NCBI GenBank assembly: GCA_021777225.1
Contig: JAJYDQ010000009.1
Coordinates: forward strand, 1-64,000
Source of the DNA: Deltaproteobacteria bacterium
GTDB lineage: Bacteria; Desulfobacterota; Desulfomonilia; Desulfomonilales; Desulfomonilaceae
DNA: 64,000 nucleotides
Direction: 5' to 3'
The position numbers and the translations under genes are program-made. Each line of letters starts with the position of its first letter. Position 1 is the stretch's first letter. Below are positions 1-8,131 of the stretch, one piece after another. Below the pieces are notes generated by a model that was given only the letters and a program-made list of their open reading frames with translations, made no database searches and was not told where the DNA came from.

Positions 1-435
1 GTCAAATCTGTCCCAGTCTTCACTACCTTTGACCGCTCGTTTCAAACGAATTGAAGGTTCTACAGTTTCCTTTTCCCACTGATCCATCGCCTCCAGCGCC
101 TCGGAGACTATTGTTTTCTGGGCTGGTGTCATGGACTCCATTTTTAAGGCTTCGAAAATCTTTGACCACCTTTTTCGAGCTTCCTTATATGGGGCCAGAG
201 CCGCTTCTTTTCGAGACAAGAGAAAACCTTCCAGAGCGGAGCGCATGTCGTGAGCGCCATCCTGAGTCTTCATAGCCATATTTATAACTTTGTAGGAATG
301 GTTCGAGCGATCCACGAGCGTAAGTAGTTCTCTAAGACTGATGACCGCTATTGTTGAAAGGACAACCGCCAGCAGAACAGGTATAGTAGCAGTCGCGATA
401 ATCTTGGTCTTCAACCCGAGATTCTGGAATTTCAT
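1..435 (-). CDS. Membrane sensor protein, N-terminal part (CHASE3-like), cut by window edge
   Basis: The reading frame is open for 145 codons from an ATG at 435 to the left edge, so only the N-terminus is present. A strong ribosome site (GAGGAGAT) lies just upstream of the ATG. Residues about 10-32 form one hydrophobic membrane segment, followed by a helical, charged periplasmic stretch containing EGFLLSRKEAALAPYKEARK, which resembles the four-helix CHASE3/4HB ligand-binding regions of methyl-accepting chemotaxis proteins and histidine kinases. The signalling output lies outside the window, so chemoreceptor and kinase cannot be told apart. A promoter-like sequence sits about 70 bp upstream. 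The gene is real on coding grounds; the domain assignment is an inference. Confidence 0.7.
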   Translation of the reverse strand, partial: MKFQNLGLKTKIIATATIPVLLAVVLSTIAVISLRELLTLVDRSNHSYKVINMAMKTQDGAHDMRSALEGFLLSRKEAALAPYKEARKRWSKIFEALKMESMTPAQKTIVSEALEAMDQWEKETVEPSIRLKRAVKGSEDWDRFD

Positions 436-502
436 GACGATCTCCTCAATAGTGAAAGAAAGTCTCGCTCTTGATCAGAAGTGCCTACAGAAATTGCCTA
501 AT

Positions 503-530
503 TTTATAATATACGGAAACTGTTTGTAAA
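503..530 (-). promoter_or_regulatory. Candidate sigma-70 promoter for the CHASE3-like gene
   Basis: Read on the minus strand: TTTACA (530-525), a 16 bp spacer, and TATAAA (508-503). Each box matches consensus at five of six positions. Transcription would begin near 496, giving a leader of about 60 nt before the ATG at 435. Confidence 0.45.
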
Positions 531-688
531 GATTAATCGAAATTACCGATGGAGCATTCCAGATGTTTTGTGTAAACCGGACACAAATTGTAGGTGATTT
601 CAATTTCGCGTCTGACAGGGCCTTGAAAACAACATTTCCTACCGGAGGGTTAAGCTTTGACCAGATATTGTCCGTTTTCCATTTGTGG

Positions 689-1531
689 TTAAGGTTTGCC
701 AATTCCTGCATAAGCGTGGCTGAGCACTATCCCCCGGTGGGTGCGGCAACGAACAAGATAGCCGGAGCCCTTATCTTCCCATCCCTCTGTGACGAGAGTG
801 TCACCTGGATAGACCACTCCGGAGAAACGGGCCTTGAACTCCCTAAAGCGTGCGGCATCTCCATTACAACAGCCGTTGAGAACAGCTCGTGTTGCGTAGC
901 CATAGGTGCACAGACCATGCAGGATGGGTTGAGTAAAACCTCCCATCTTGGCAAAACGTGGGTCCAGGTGCAAAGGGTTTAAATCACCGTTCAGCCGATA
1001 AATCGCGGCCTGATTTTCGGGGATATAGTATGAGAGTGTAAAGTCGGGCTGGGCTCTTTCGGGAGGTTCGAACGCCTCGGCTTTGGGCCCAGGGTCTCCA
1101 CCAAAGCCTCCCGCTCCGACGTAGAAAACCCCATGCTCAACTTCGGCCAAAAGGTCACCCGTTCCAGTCATGACTTTCAGTCTCCAGACAATCAGGGCGC
1201 CTTTGACTTTGTCGTAAATATTCGTGATTTCTGCTTCAACGAAAGTTTTTCCTTGAGGTGGAATGGCTCGATGCAGTTTTACCGATTCTTCTCCATGAAT
1301 GAACCGGGAAAAATCGACATTGACATCCTTGAAGAGTTCAGCAAACACCTCTGTACCCATGACTGTGACAAAGCTCGGAAATACCCTCAATCCTCCTTCG
1401 GCACTCTCGTAAATAAACTGAAGTTCATCTGTCTGTGCCCCTATGCTAAGCGCATATAGCACAACATCTTTCCACGTGTAATTGAATGGGACCGGGCCGT
1501 ATTTCTTTCCAATTAGAGCCAAATCAATCAT
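689..1531 (-). CDS. MaoC-family (R)-specific enoyl-CoA hydratase (hydratase 2 type)
   Basis: This 280-residue protein has the double hot-dog layout of eukaryotic-type 2-enoyl-CoA hydratase 2. The signature YRLNGDLNPLHLDP followed by GFTQPILHGLCTYG (about residues 178-210) carries the expected Asp/His catalytic pair. The family hydrates trans-2-enoyl-CoA to (R)-3-hydroxyacyl-CoA in the cytoplasm. The ATG at 1531 has a GAGGAG site upstream. Downstream genes on the same strand are upstream in transcription: a nitroreductase and a 3-hydroxyisobutyrate-type dehydrogenase with 80-115 bp gaps, which could form a loose acyl-CoA or xenobiotic metabolism cluster. The exact substrate cannot be read from sequence. 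Confidence 0.88.
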   Translation of the reverse strand: MIDLALIGKKYGPVPFNYTWKDVVLYALSIGAQTDELQFIYESAEGGLRVFPSFVTVMGTEVFAELFKDVNVDFSRFIHGEESVKLHRAIPPQGKTFVEAEITNIYDKVKGALIVWRLKVMTGTGDLLAEVEHGVFYVGAGGFGGDPGPKAEAFEPPERAQPDFTLSYYIPENQAAIYRLNGDLNPLHLDPRFAKMGGFTQPILHGLCTYGYATRAVLNGCCNGDAARFREFKARFSGVVYPGDTLVTEGWEDKGSGYLVRCRTHRGIVLSHAYAGIGKP

Positions 1532-1645
1532 TTATGTCTCCTCACTTCCGTCAACAGCCTCGAATATCTTATCATCATACTCCCGCATACGATATTGGCC
1601 GTTATCGTAGTCGCTACAAGAAATTGAGGACCTCAAGAATCGTGA

Positions 1646-2566
1646 CTACGATTCAAAATATCTAATGGCCGCCTGTTTTCTTCCAGCCTGCTGTTGGTAG
1701 TTTTCATCTGGATAACCTAATGCTATCACGGCGTAAACTTTCTCATCATTCGGGACTCCAATCACGATTTGAAGCTTGGGGTCCCTTTTCATGGGCTCTG
1801 CCGCCATTCCTATCAGACAACTTCCCAGACCCATGCTATGAGCGGCCAAAAGTATGTTCTGAGACGCCAGTAACGCGTCTTCTTTCGGTAAAGTCGCCTG
1901 CTTCTTACAAGCCACCACAATAACCGCCGGCGCTCCGTGAAACAGTAGGTCAACGCCAGTGCGGCTGAAGTCTTCAAGCCCTTTTCTTACGTTCGCGTAA
2001 TATTGGCGATAGTAGCTATCCAGTTCGGGTTTTCCAATTGACTTCAGAAATAGTCTTAACAAGCGGTTTCTCGCCATGGCGTTCAATTTCACGTAGAAAT
2101 TTAGAATTCCTTTGCCAAGCGCCATGACTGCTTCCCTAGTCGGCAATATCGTAAAAGTCCACAGTTGGCAATTTGTGCCTGAAGGCGCAGTACAACCTAT
2201 TTTCACAAGGTCTTCAAGGACGGACCGATCAACAGGCGCCGCCTGGAAATTGCGGCAAGAGCGTCTAGACGCCATTAGTCTTACAAGCTGCGAAGTGTCG
2301 AAATCTCCGTATCCAAGCCAATTTTTATCAGTCCGGAAATTGACAAATTGCGACATGGCCTCGTCTATGGCGCTCACGGTAATTGCTCCTACAGGGCAAA
2401 TTGCCTGACAGTGCCCGCAGTTTAGCGATCGGTCGCCGGTTACTTGAGCCTTGCCGTCTCGCATTGAAAGGGTCCCGGAGGGACATACCCGAACACACTG
2501 TCCGCATCCGACGCATAAATCGGGATCAATCGTTGTAGTGACTTTTTCGTTCATTTCCTGCCTCAC
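1646..2566 (-). CDS. Ferredoxin-nitroreductase fusion protein
   Basis: The N-terminus (about residues 12-65) carries two 4Fe-4S cluster motifs, CVGCGQCVRVCP and CGHCQAICPVGA. The rest is a nitroreductase/FMN-binding fold, with the FMN-contacting SRRSCRNF segment and the late motif GLGSCLIGMAAE. Such fusions are common in anaerobes and probably pass electrons from a reduced ferredoxin domain to FMN to reduce nitro, quinone or enone substrates. The protein is 306 residues, a usual length. It precedes the MaoC hydratase gene on the same strand. The physiological substrate is unknown. Confidence 0.85.
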   Translation of the reverse strand: MRQEMNEKVTTTIDPDLCVGCGQCVRVCPSGTLSMRDGKAQVTGDRSLNCGHCQAICPVGAITVSAIDEAMSQFVNFRTDKNWLGYGDFDTSQLVRLMASRRSCRNFQAAPVDRSVLEDLVKIGCTAPSGTNCQLWTFTILPTREAVMALGKGILNFYVKLNAMARNRLLRLFLKSIGKPELDSYYRQYYANVRKGLEDFSRTGVDLLFHGAPAVIVVACKKQATLPKEDALLASQNILLAAHSMGLGSCLIGMAAEPMKRDPKLQIVIGVPNDEKVYAVIALGYPDENYQQQAGRKQAAIRYFES

Positions 2567-2645
2567 AATCGGAGCAGATAAACTTGCTCTGATGTCATCT
2601 AATTCCTGGTCTATCGGAAAACGACCCTGATGTCAGATTCAGTCA

Positions 2646-3551
2646 CTATCCTTGCCTTTCAGAAGCAATACCGGCTTCTTCTTCAACATCAAGGGCTATC
2701 CCAAGCCAGTCATAGTTGTCCCGCCCTTTGGCAAGCGAAGCCGTGAACCTGTCCTGCAGGACACTTGCAAATCGCATAGGAGTCTGACACTCTTTTGCCG
2801 CTGCTGAAACAAGATTCATGTCTTTGGCGCCCAAAGCCATTTTGAACAGTGGTTCATAAAATTGTCGTTCAATAATAGCTCTACCATAGTTCTTGTACAA
2901 GGGGCAGGCCAACAGAGTCTCGCTAATCATAGAGTAAAACTGGTCCACGTCTACGCCATGTTTCCTGACAAACGTAAAAGCTTCAGCCATAGACTCAATA
3001 GCCGACGCAATAAGAAAGTTGAAGGAAAGCTTCGCCGCATTTGCAATTTCTGGTTTTTCTCCTAATGAAAAGACCCCGCGGCTGATGGATTGAAGAATAG
3101 GTCTCACTCTGTCAAGTTGGTCTGATTTTCCGGCAGTGATATAGAAATGCATTTTCTTCACAACAGCGTCAGGCCGCCCCATTACGGTAGCGACGCAGTA
3201 ATTCCCTCCGAGAGTCTTGTGTCGTTCATGAACAATCTTAGACGCTTGAGGAGAAATCGTCGCCATGGACACGTGAAGCCCTGTGTCCCCGAGTTTACTA
3301 AAGATAGTTCCGTGGGCGTTGAATACGGACAGAAGCGCCGCGTCATCAGGAAGACAGTTAAACAGAATGCCTCCCTCAACAACGGCGTCTTCCGGGCGTT
3401 GACAATAAACCGCCCCTTTGGATATTAGCTTTTCTAGGGGATCTTGACGTCTATTATGAATCAGGACTTCATAACCTTGATCAAGCAGGTGTTTTACCAT
3501 TGGTTGCGCCAATTGTCCTACGCCTATAAACCCCAATTTGTTCTCTTGCAT
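2646..3551 (-). CDS. NAD(P)-dependent 3-hydroxyisobutyrate dehydrogenase-family oxidoreductase
   Basis: The protein starts with a Rossmann motif, GFIGVGQLAQPM (residues 8-19), and has the beta-hydroxyacid dehydrogenase layout with the conserved lysine region NAAKLSFNF near residue 172. At 301 residues it has the usual family length. Members oxidise or reduce beta-hydroxy acids such as 3-hydroxyisobutyrate, tartronate semialdehyde or succinic semialdehyde. A good AAGGAGG site precedes the ATG at 3551. It is the first gene of the three minus-strand genes here. Substrate is not determinable. Confidence 0.85.
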   Translation of the reverse strand: MQENKLGFIGVGQLAQPMVKHLLDQGYEVLIHNRRQDPLEKLISKGAVYCQRPEDAVVEGGILFNCLPDDAALLSVFNAHGTIFSKLGDTGLHVSMATISPQASKIVHERHKTLGGNYCVATVMGRPDAVVKKMHFYITAGKSDQLDRVRPILQSISRGVFSLGEKPEIANAAKLSFNFLIASAIESMAEAFTFVRKHGVDVDQFYSMISETLLACPLYKNYGRAIIERQFYEPLFKMALGAKDMNLVSAAAKECQTPMRFASVLQDRFTASLAKGRDNYDWLGIALDVEEEAGIASERQG

Positions 3552-3750
3552 TGCGACCTCCTTAAAAATGAATCGTATTTTATTGTAACATTGAATTCCG
3601 GCATATTCCGCAGGATATGTTCCATCATCATGCTGGTGATTGGTCTTTCCTCAACCTCCAACAAGCTATACTTGACTGGACAAAACGGTCCATATAAGTC
3701 TATTACAGGTTGGCCAGAAGAAGTTGATCTTGACACAAGAGGAGATTTAA

Positions 3751-6417
3751 ATGCTTCCTGCTTTAAAGTGCTTTTTTTCAATCCTGATCTTAACAATACT
3801 CTTTCCTATAACATTTCTTAATGGAAATGTGTACGCTAGTAGAGAAAGGCTTACACGTCACACTCTACCCAATGGCCTGGAGGTTTTAATTAAAGAGGAC
3901 CATGCCAGAAAAGTCGCTACCGTTCAGTTGTGGGTAATGGTGGGCAGCGTGGATGAAGAACGCTCCGAGGGGGGAATAAGCCACCTCATTGAGCACATGG
4001 CCTTCAAAGGAACCGCCAGAAGAGGAGTAGGCCGGATCGCAGCGGAGGTCGAGGCATTAGGCGGAGACATCAACGCTTATACAAGTTGGGATCAGACTGT
4101 TTTCCACATCACGGCGCCATCGAGCGCAATAGCACAGTCTTTAGACATTTTAACCGACGCTGTGCTCCACCCGTCAATTGACGCTGGAGAACTTCAGAAA
4201 GAGATGCAAGTGGTATTGGAAGAGATACTGGAAACGTCGGAGAGACCCGAACGAAAATCATCACAACTTCTCTTTGACACAGCCTACACAGTAAGCCCCT
4301 ACAAATACCCTGTAATCGGTTACAAAGAGGTAGTCGAGAAGTTTACCAGAGACGACATACTCTCTTTCCGTAAAAAATGGTATGTCCCCGAGAATATGTT
4401 TCTTTTGGTGGTTGGCGATGTGGACACATCCGCGGTTCTGAAAGAAGTCCGGAAACTGACGGCTGACATCAAACCGATTGGATTTTTTCGCCCGCCCAGA
4501 CCTGTAGAACCTATTCAAAATGATGTGAGGACATCATTCGTCGTAGACAAGAATTCTCGTGAAACCAGGTTGAACATGGCTTTTCATATCCCTTCGGCTG
4601 AGTCTGTTGATGTTAATGCCCTGGATCTGATCGGAGACATTCTAGGAGGACGCGAAAGCTCAAGGTTAGTAAAGTCTCTGAAAAAGGATAAGGGTCTCGT
4701 CCATTCAATTTCGGCGTATTCTTTAACACCCAAGAACCCTGGACTTATGGTGGTTTCCGCTACACTCGATTTTGCCAATCTCGAAATCGTGACGCGAACT
4801 ATAATGGAAGAAATAAATCGACTCTCTAAAGAACCTCCTTCAGAAGAAGAACTCCTACGCGCAAAAATCAACCTGGAATCTGATCATGTGTACTCACTGG
4901 AAACGGTACAGGGAATGGCTAAAAGTATCGGCAGTTTCAGGGCCGACGTCGGTGATCCCAATTACGAAGAGAAGTATCTAATACTCAACAGGGCGGTCAC
5001 CCCCAACCAAATTTCTGAAGTCGCGAAAAGCTACATGAGGCCCCTGAACGCTACAATCTCAGTTTTGGCGCCCGAAAACAGAGGCGCAAAAGATTTCAAA
5101 GTGGAAACTCTGGCCGAAGTGGTAAAATCTTTTGCGCCTGTATCGAGAGCAAAATCCGGACCTGAACCTGTGGAACCCCAGACGGTTTTTAGAAAACTTT
5201 CGAATGGAATGACCGTAGTTTTGACCCCGGATGATTCAAATTCTTTAGTGTCTTTAAGAATTGCTCATCTGGGAGGTAAAAGGTACGAGACCAAAGAAAC
5301 CCAAGGCATAATGAATTTTGTGGCTCAGATGCTTACCAAGGGCGCAGGAGACTTATCAGAGTTAGACATTTCTAGAAAAATTGAAGACATGGGGGGACGA
5401 CTATCAGGATTTTCAGGCTACGATTCGTTTGGGCTCTCTGCAAGCTTTTTTAGTCGAAATCTTGAAGACGGACTCAAATTGGTATCCATGATTTATGAGG
5501 ATCCGACGTTTCCGCAAGACAAGATCGAACGGGAACGACAGTTAATTATAAACTTGATCAAGACTCAACCGGACAGGCCAGTCCAGTACGCCATGAACTG
5601 CTTAAACAGCATCCTTTTTCGTAATCACCCTTATGGTTTTGACAAAGAGGGAACATTGGCTACAGTGGCCGGTTTCACCAGTAAAGACCTGATCGATTGC
5701 TATAGGAAGTACTCCAGTCCATCCAACACTGTAATTTCAATAGTGGGAGCCATTGATACTGATACAACCCTGCGAATATTGGAAAAGCTTTTCGGAAACG
5801 TCGCTGCGTCTTCATTTCAGCCACCTGACGTACCAGCCGAATCCCCGATTGAATCTCCAAGAGAAGAAACCATTCGTATCCCACGAGCCAAAGCTCATAT
5901 CATCATAGGCTTTGAGGCTGTAACAATGGCGGATCCTGATAGGTATCCCCTTGAAGTATTGAATAATTTACTTTCAGGTCAAGGAGGACGGCTGTTTTTG
6001 CAACTAAGAGACAAAGAATCATTGGCCTACACGGTAACATCGTTTATGAGACCCAACTTGGATCCCGGAGTCTTTGGCTTCTACATGGCTTGCGATATCT
6101 CAAAAATTAAGAAAGCCTTGCCAGGATTATCGAGTCAAATTGATAAAGTAAAAACGGACCCGATTTCTGACGAGGACGTTAAGAACTCAATTAGCAACCT
6201 CATCGGTAATCATCAGATAAGACTTCAAAGCTCCTGGGCTCGCGCTGAAAACAACGCGTTAAATACTTTGTACCGCCTAGGCTGGAATTATGAAGCCGAA
6301 TACGTTAAGAGAATCTCGGAAGTAAAGCCGGAGGATGTTTTAAGAGTTGCACGAAAATATCTTGATCCTAAAAAAAAGGTTGTTGTGAAGATTCTTCCTG
6401 ACACGAAAGAAAAGTAG
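3751..6417 (+). CDS. Two-domain M16 zinc metallopeptidase, secreted
   Basis: The 888-residue protein opens with a hydrophobic signal segment (about residues 6-28). The first M16 half carries the inverted zinc motif HLIEH (H78, E81, H82) and a downstream acidic segment, EMQVVLEEI, that would supply the third ligand. The second half (from about residue 470) lacks HxxEH but keeps the late M16 motif GRLFLQLRDKESLAYTV, so it is the usual inactive partner domain that helps form the closed peptidase chamber. The family degrades peptides, here probably in the periplasm. GAGGAG precedes the ATG. The gene ends next to an IS200 element. Confidence 0.92.
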   Translation: MLPALKCFFSILILTILFPITFLNGNVYASRERLTRHTLPNGLEVLIKEDHARKVATVQLWVMVGSVDEERSEGGISHLIEHMAFKGTARRGVGRIAAEVEALGGDINAYTSWDQTVFHITAPSSAIAQSLDILTDAVLHPSIDAGELQKEMQVVLEEILETSERPERKSSQLLFDTAYTVSPYKYPVIGYKEVVEKFTRDDILSFRKKWYVPENMFLLVVGDVDTSAVLKEVRKLTADIKPIGFFRPPRPVEPIQNDVRTSFVVDKNSRETRLNMAFHIPSAESVDVNALDLIGDILGGRESSRLVKSLKKDKGLVHSISAYSLTPKNPGLMVVSATLDFANLEIVTRTIMEEINRLSKEPPSEEELLRAKINLESDHVYSLETVQGMAKSIGSFRADVGDPNYEEKYLILNRAVTPNQISEVAKSYMRPLNATISVLAPENRGAKDFKVETLAEVVKSFAPVSRAKSGPEPVEPQTVFRKLSNGMTVVLTPDDSNSLVSLRIAHLGGKRYETKETQGIMNFVAQMLTKGAGDLSELDISRKIEDMGGRLSGFSGYDSFGLSASFFSRNLEDGLKLVSMIYEDPTFPQDKIERERQLIINLIKTQPDRPVQYAMNCLNSILFRNHPYGFDKEGTLATVAGFTSKDLIDCYRKYSSPSNTVISIVGAIDTDTTLRILEKLFGNVAASSFQPPDVPAESPIESPREETIRIPRAKAHIIIGFEAVTMADPDRYPLEVLNNLLSGQGGRLFLQLRDKESLAYTVTSFMRPNLDPGVFGFYMACDISKIKKALPGLSSQIDKVKTDPISDEDVKNSISNLIGNHQIRLQSSWARAENNALNTLYRLGWNYEAEYVKRISEVKPEDVLRVARKYLDPKKKVVVKILPDTKEK

Positions 6418-6435
6418 GATTGACGAGTGAATGCT

Positions 6436-6483
6436 CCACCGCCTATAAGGCGGTGGCTTCCCGTTTGTCGACTGTAAGTCGAC
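6436..6483. repeat. Two hairpins at the tnpA-distal IS end
   Basis: CCACCGCC (6436-6443) pairs perfectly with GGCGGTGG (6449-6456), and GTCGACT (6467-6473) with AGTCGAC (6477-6483). They lie immediately after the tnpA stop codon and probably include the subterminal hairpin bound by TnpA at the right end of the element. The first may also stop transcription leaving the IS. Confidence 0.65.
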
Positions 6484-6484
6484 T

Positions 6485-6928
6485 TCATGCGTTGTCGCCT
6501 ATCGAGAAGTCGTCATCACGGGCTCGCTCCATTTTGTCTTGCATCTCGATGTATTGGGCTATTACCTCGTCAGTGACGTTCCCACTACTTGCCACAAAAT
6601 ATCCCCGAGCCCATAGATGACGTCCCCAAAATTCCCGTGAGAGGCTTCGATACTCACTTAAGAGCTTGCGAGAAGTTTTTCCCTTGAGACTCTGCATCAA
6701 TTTTGAAACCGCCAAATTCGGAGGACAAGATACCAAAATATGCAAGTGGTCTTTTGAAACATGACCTTTTATGATCTCAACATCCAGAGACTTACAAATC
6801 TCTCGGATCAATTCTCGAAGCCGTATCGCCACATCTCCATGGAGCACCGGCTTGCGGTATTTTGTGATCCATACCAGATGCAGCTTGATGTCATAAACCG
6901 CGTGCGATGTCTTGCGATAGTGCTGCAT
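6485..6928 (-). CDS. tnpA: IS200/IS605-family Y1 transposase TnpA
   Basis: The protein is 147 residues, typical for TnpA. It has the HUH motif in KDHLHILVS and the nucleophilic tyrosine in the late helix (IAQYIEMQ), plus the family features HLVWITKYRKPVL and FWGRHLWARGYF. The enzyme cuts and rejoins single-stranded DNA at the element ends during replication. The frame is intact, so the copy may be active. The start codon lies in the loop of a 9 bp hairpin, a likely brake on translation. Confidence 0.95.
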   Translation of the reverse strand: MQHYRKTSHAVYDIKLHLVWITKYRKPVLHGDVAIRLRELIREICKSLDVEIIKGHVSKDHLHILVSCPPNLAVSKLMQSLKGKTSRKLLSEYRSLSREFWGRHLWARGYFVASSGNVTDEVIAQYIEMQDKMERARDDDFSIGDNA

Positions 6929-6939
6929 AATATCGCAAG
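6911..6939 (-). promoter_or_regulatory. Hairpin enclosing the tnpA start codon
   Basis: CTTGCGATA (6911-6919) is the reverse complement of TATCGCAAG (6931-6939). In the minus-strand mRNA this forms a 9 bp stem whose 11 nt loop contains the tnpA ATG. IS200 is known to limit transposase synthesis with a structured leader, so a translational control role is a reasonable inference. Confidence 0.6.
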
Positions 6940-6952
6940 CCTACTGAAGTCT

Positions 6953-6994
6953 TCGCCTAAAGGCGAGGGTTTTTCTCCCATTCCCCGAAGGGGA
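6953..6994. repeat. Two hairpins at the tnpA-proximal IS end
   Basis: TCGCCT/AGGCGA (6953-6966) and TCCCC/GGGGA (6982-6994) lie 5' of tnpA and fit the left-end hairpins that TnpA recognises in IS200/IS605 elements. The element boundary should be just to the right, near 7000. Confidence 0.55.
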
Positions 6995-7094
6995 CAATAA
7001 TGGAGTCCGCAATTAAACTCATTGAAGGTTTTGTATCGCATCATGTAATTGCAGCGCCTCCATGAATTTGGCCATGGGTCCATACGCTTTCAGA

Positions 7095-7103
7095 TGGTAT
7101 AAT
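7095..7103 (+). promoter_or_regulatory. Extended -10 promoter upstream of the binding-protein/cyclase genes
   Basis: TGGTATAAT is an extended -10 element (TGnTATAAT) with a perfect TATAAT at 7098-7103. I see no good -35 box, which extended -10 promoters tolerate. Transcription would begin near 7110, about 50 nt before the ATG at 7160. Confidence 0.4.
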
Positions 7104-7159
7104 CAATTCTAATATATTATGATAATTTGTATTTTCACTAGGCTTTTCGCAGAGTCGTC

Positions 7160-8131
7160 ATGAAAAAGGTCATATTGGTCCTTACATTTTTGTGGGCGCT
7201 CTTTGGTACAAATCTGGTGGGCGGCGATTCTGCGCTCACCCACGTCACTTTTATCCCGCAATGGATCCCTCAAGCACAATTCGCTGGGTATATGATGGCC
7301 CTAGAAAAGGGGTTTTATCGCGACGCCGGTCTAGACGTCACCATATTGCGAGGAGGTCCCTCTAGTCCTCCTCTAGAAGCGCTAAAGTCAGGTAGCGCCA
7401 CCTTCTGCACCGTCTGGCTCTCGACCGCAGTCCAACAACGTTCTTCCGGGCTGAAATTGGTAAACCTCGCTCAAATTATTCAACGCTCGGCGCTAATGCT
7501 CATAGCCAGGAAATCTAGCGGAATTAATGCCCTCAACGATCTTAATGGAAGACGTATAGGCTTGTGGCAAGGGGATTTCAAAATACAACCGGACGCGTTA
7601 TTCCAATTGCAACATCTGAATGTAATTGAAGTACCCATGTACAGCACCGTCAATTTGTTTTTGAAGCGTGCCGTCGATGTCATTTCCGCCATGTGGTACA
7701 ATGAATACCATACGCTATTAAACAGTGGATTCAGTCAGGATGAGCTTACCACTTTCTTTTTTAGTGATTATGGCCTCAATTTCCCTGAAGATGGAATTTA
7801 TTGTCTCGAAGAAACCTTAAAAGAAAACCCCAAAGTCTGTAAAAGTTTCGTTCAGGCGTCTCTACAAGGTTGGATATATGCCCTCAACCACAAGGAAGAG
7901 ACCATTAACGTAGTCATGCGTTGCGCAGAGGCTGCGCATACTGGAACAAACAGGGCTCATCAGATGTGGATGTTAGCCAAGATGAAAGACCTGATCCTTC
8001 CCGTCGGAAACAAAACAATTCTCGGGGCGCTAGACGAAGGTCAATATAAACTTGTCACAACAACGCTGTTATCTCTTGGACTTATCGATAATCCTCCTCT
8101 TTTTGAAGATTTCTACCGGAGTCAAAAATGA
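7160..8131 (+). CDS. NMT1/THI5-like periplasmic solute-binding protein
   Basis: The 323-residue protein begins with a signal peptide (about residues 1-22). It has the NMT1/THI5 fold of binding proteins for thiamine precursors, nitrate and sulfonates, seen in WIPQAQFAGYMMALEKGFY and the DLNGRRIGLWQGDF segment. No ABC permease or ATPase gene is nearby. Instead the stop codon overlaps the start of a membrane cyclase by 4 bp, so the two are probably translationally coupled. This points to ligand sensing instead of uptake, but that is inference. The ligand is unknown. Confidence 0.85.
   Translation: MKKVILVLTFLWALFGTNLVGGDSALTHVTFIPQWIPQAQFAGYMMALEKGFYRDAGLDVTILRGGPSSPPLEALKSGSATFCTVWLSTAVQQRSSGLKLVNLAQIIQRSALMLIARKSSGINALNDLNGRRIGLWQGDFKIQPDALFQLQHLNVIEVPMYSTVNLFLKRAVDVISAMWYNEYHTLLNSGFSQDELTTFFFSDYGLNFPEDGIYCLEETLKENPKVCKSFVQASLQGWIYALNHKEETINVVMRCAEAAHTGTNRAHQMWMLAKMKDLILPVGNKTILGALDEGQYKLVTTTLLSLGLIDNPPLFEDFYRSQK

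Larger units (their letters stand above)
6425..7000 (-). mobile_element. IS200/IS605-family insertion sequence (tnpA only)
   Basis: A single TnpA gene is flanked by short hairpins as expected for single-strand-transposing IS200 elements. On the left are a perfect 8 bp stem with 5 nt loop (6436-6456) and a 7 bp stem (6467-6483). On the right are TCGCCT/AGGCGA (6953-6966) and TCCCC/GGGGA (6982-6994). IS200 elements lack terminal inverted repeats and do not duplicate targets, so the exact ends are estimates. No TnpB/IscB gene accompanies it. Confidence 0.8.

Noticed and set aside
475-711. 78-codon minus-strand frame between the CHASE3-like and MaoC genes
   Set aside because: No ribosome site, no family resemblance, odd composition, and it overlaps both the promoter at 503-530 and the MaoC gene end.
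563-982. 139-codon plus-strand frame
   Set aside because: Mostly antisense to the well-supported MaoC gene; no recognisable motifs.
5160-6417. Second active zinc site in the M16 protein
   Set aside because: The C-terminal half has no HxxEH motif; it is the usual non-catalytic M16 domain.
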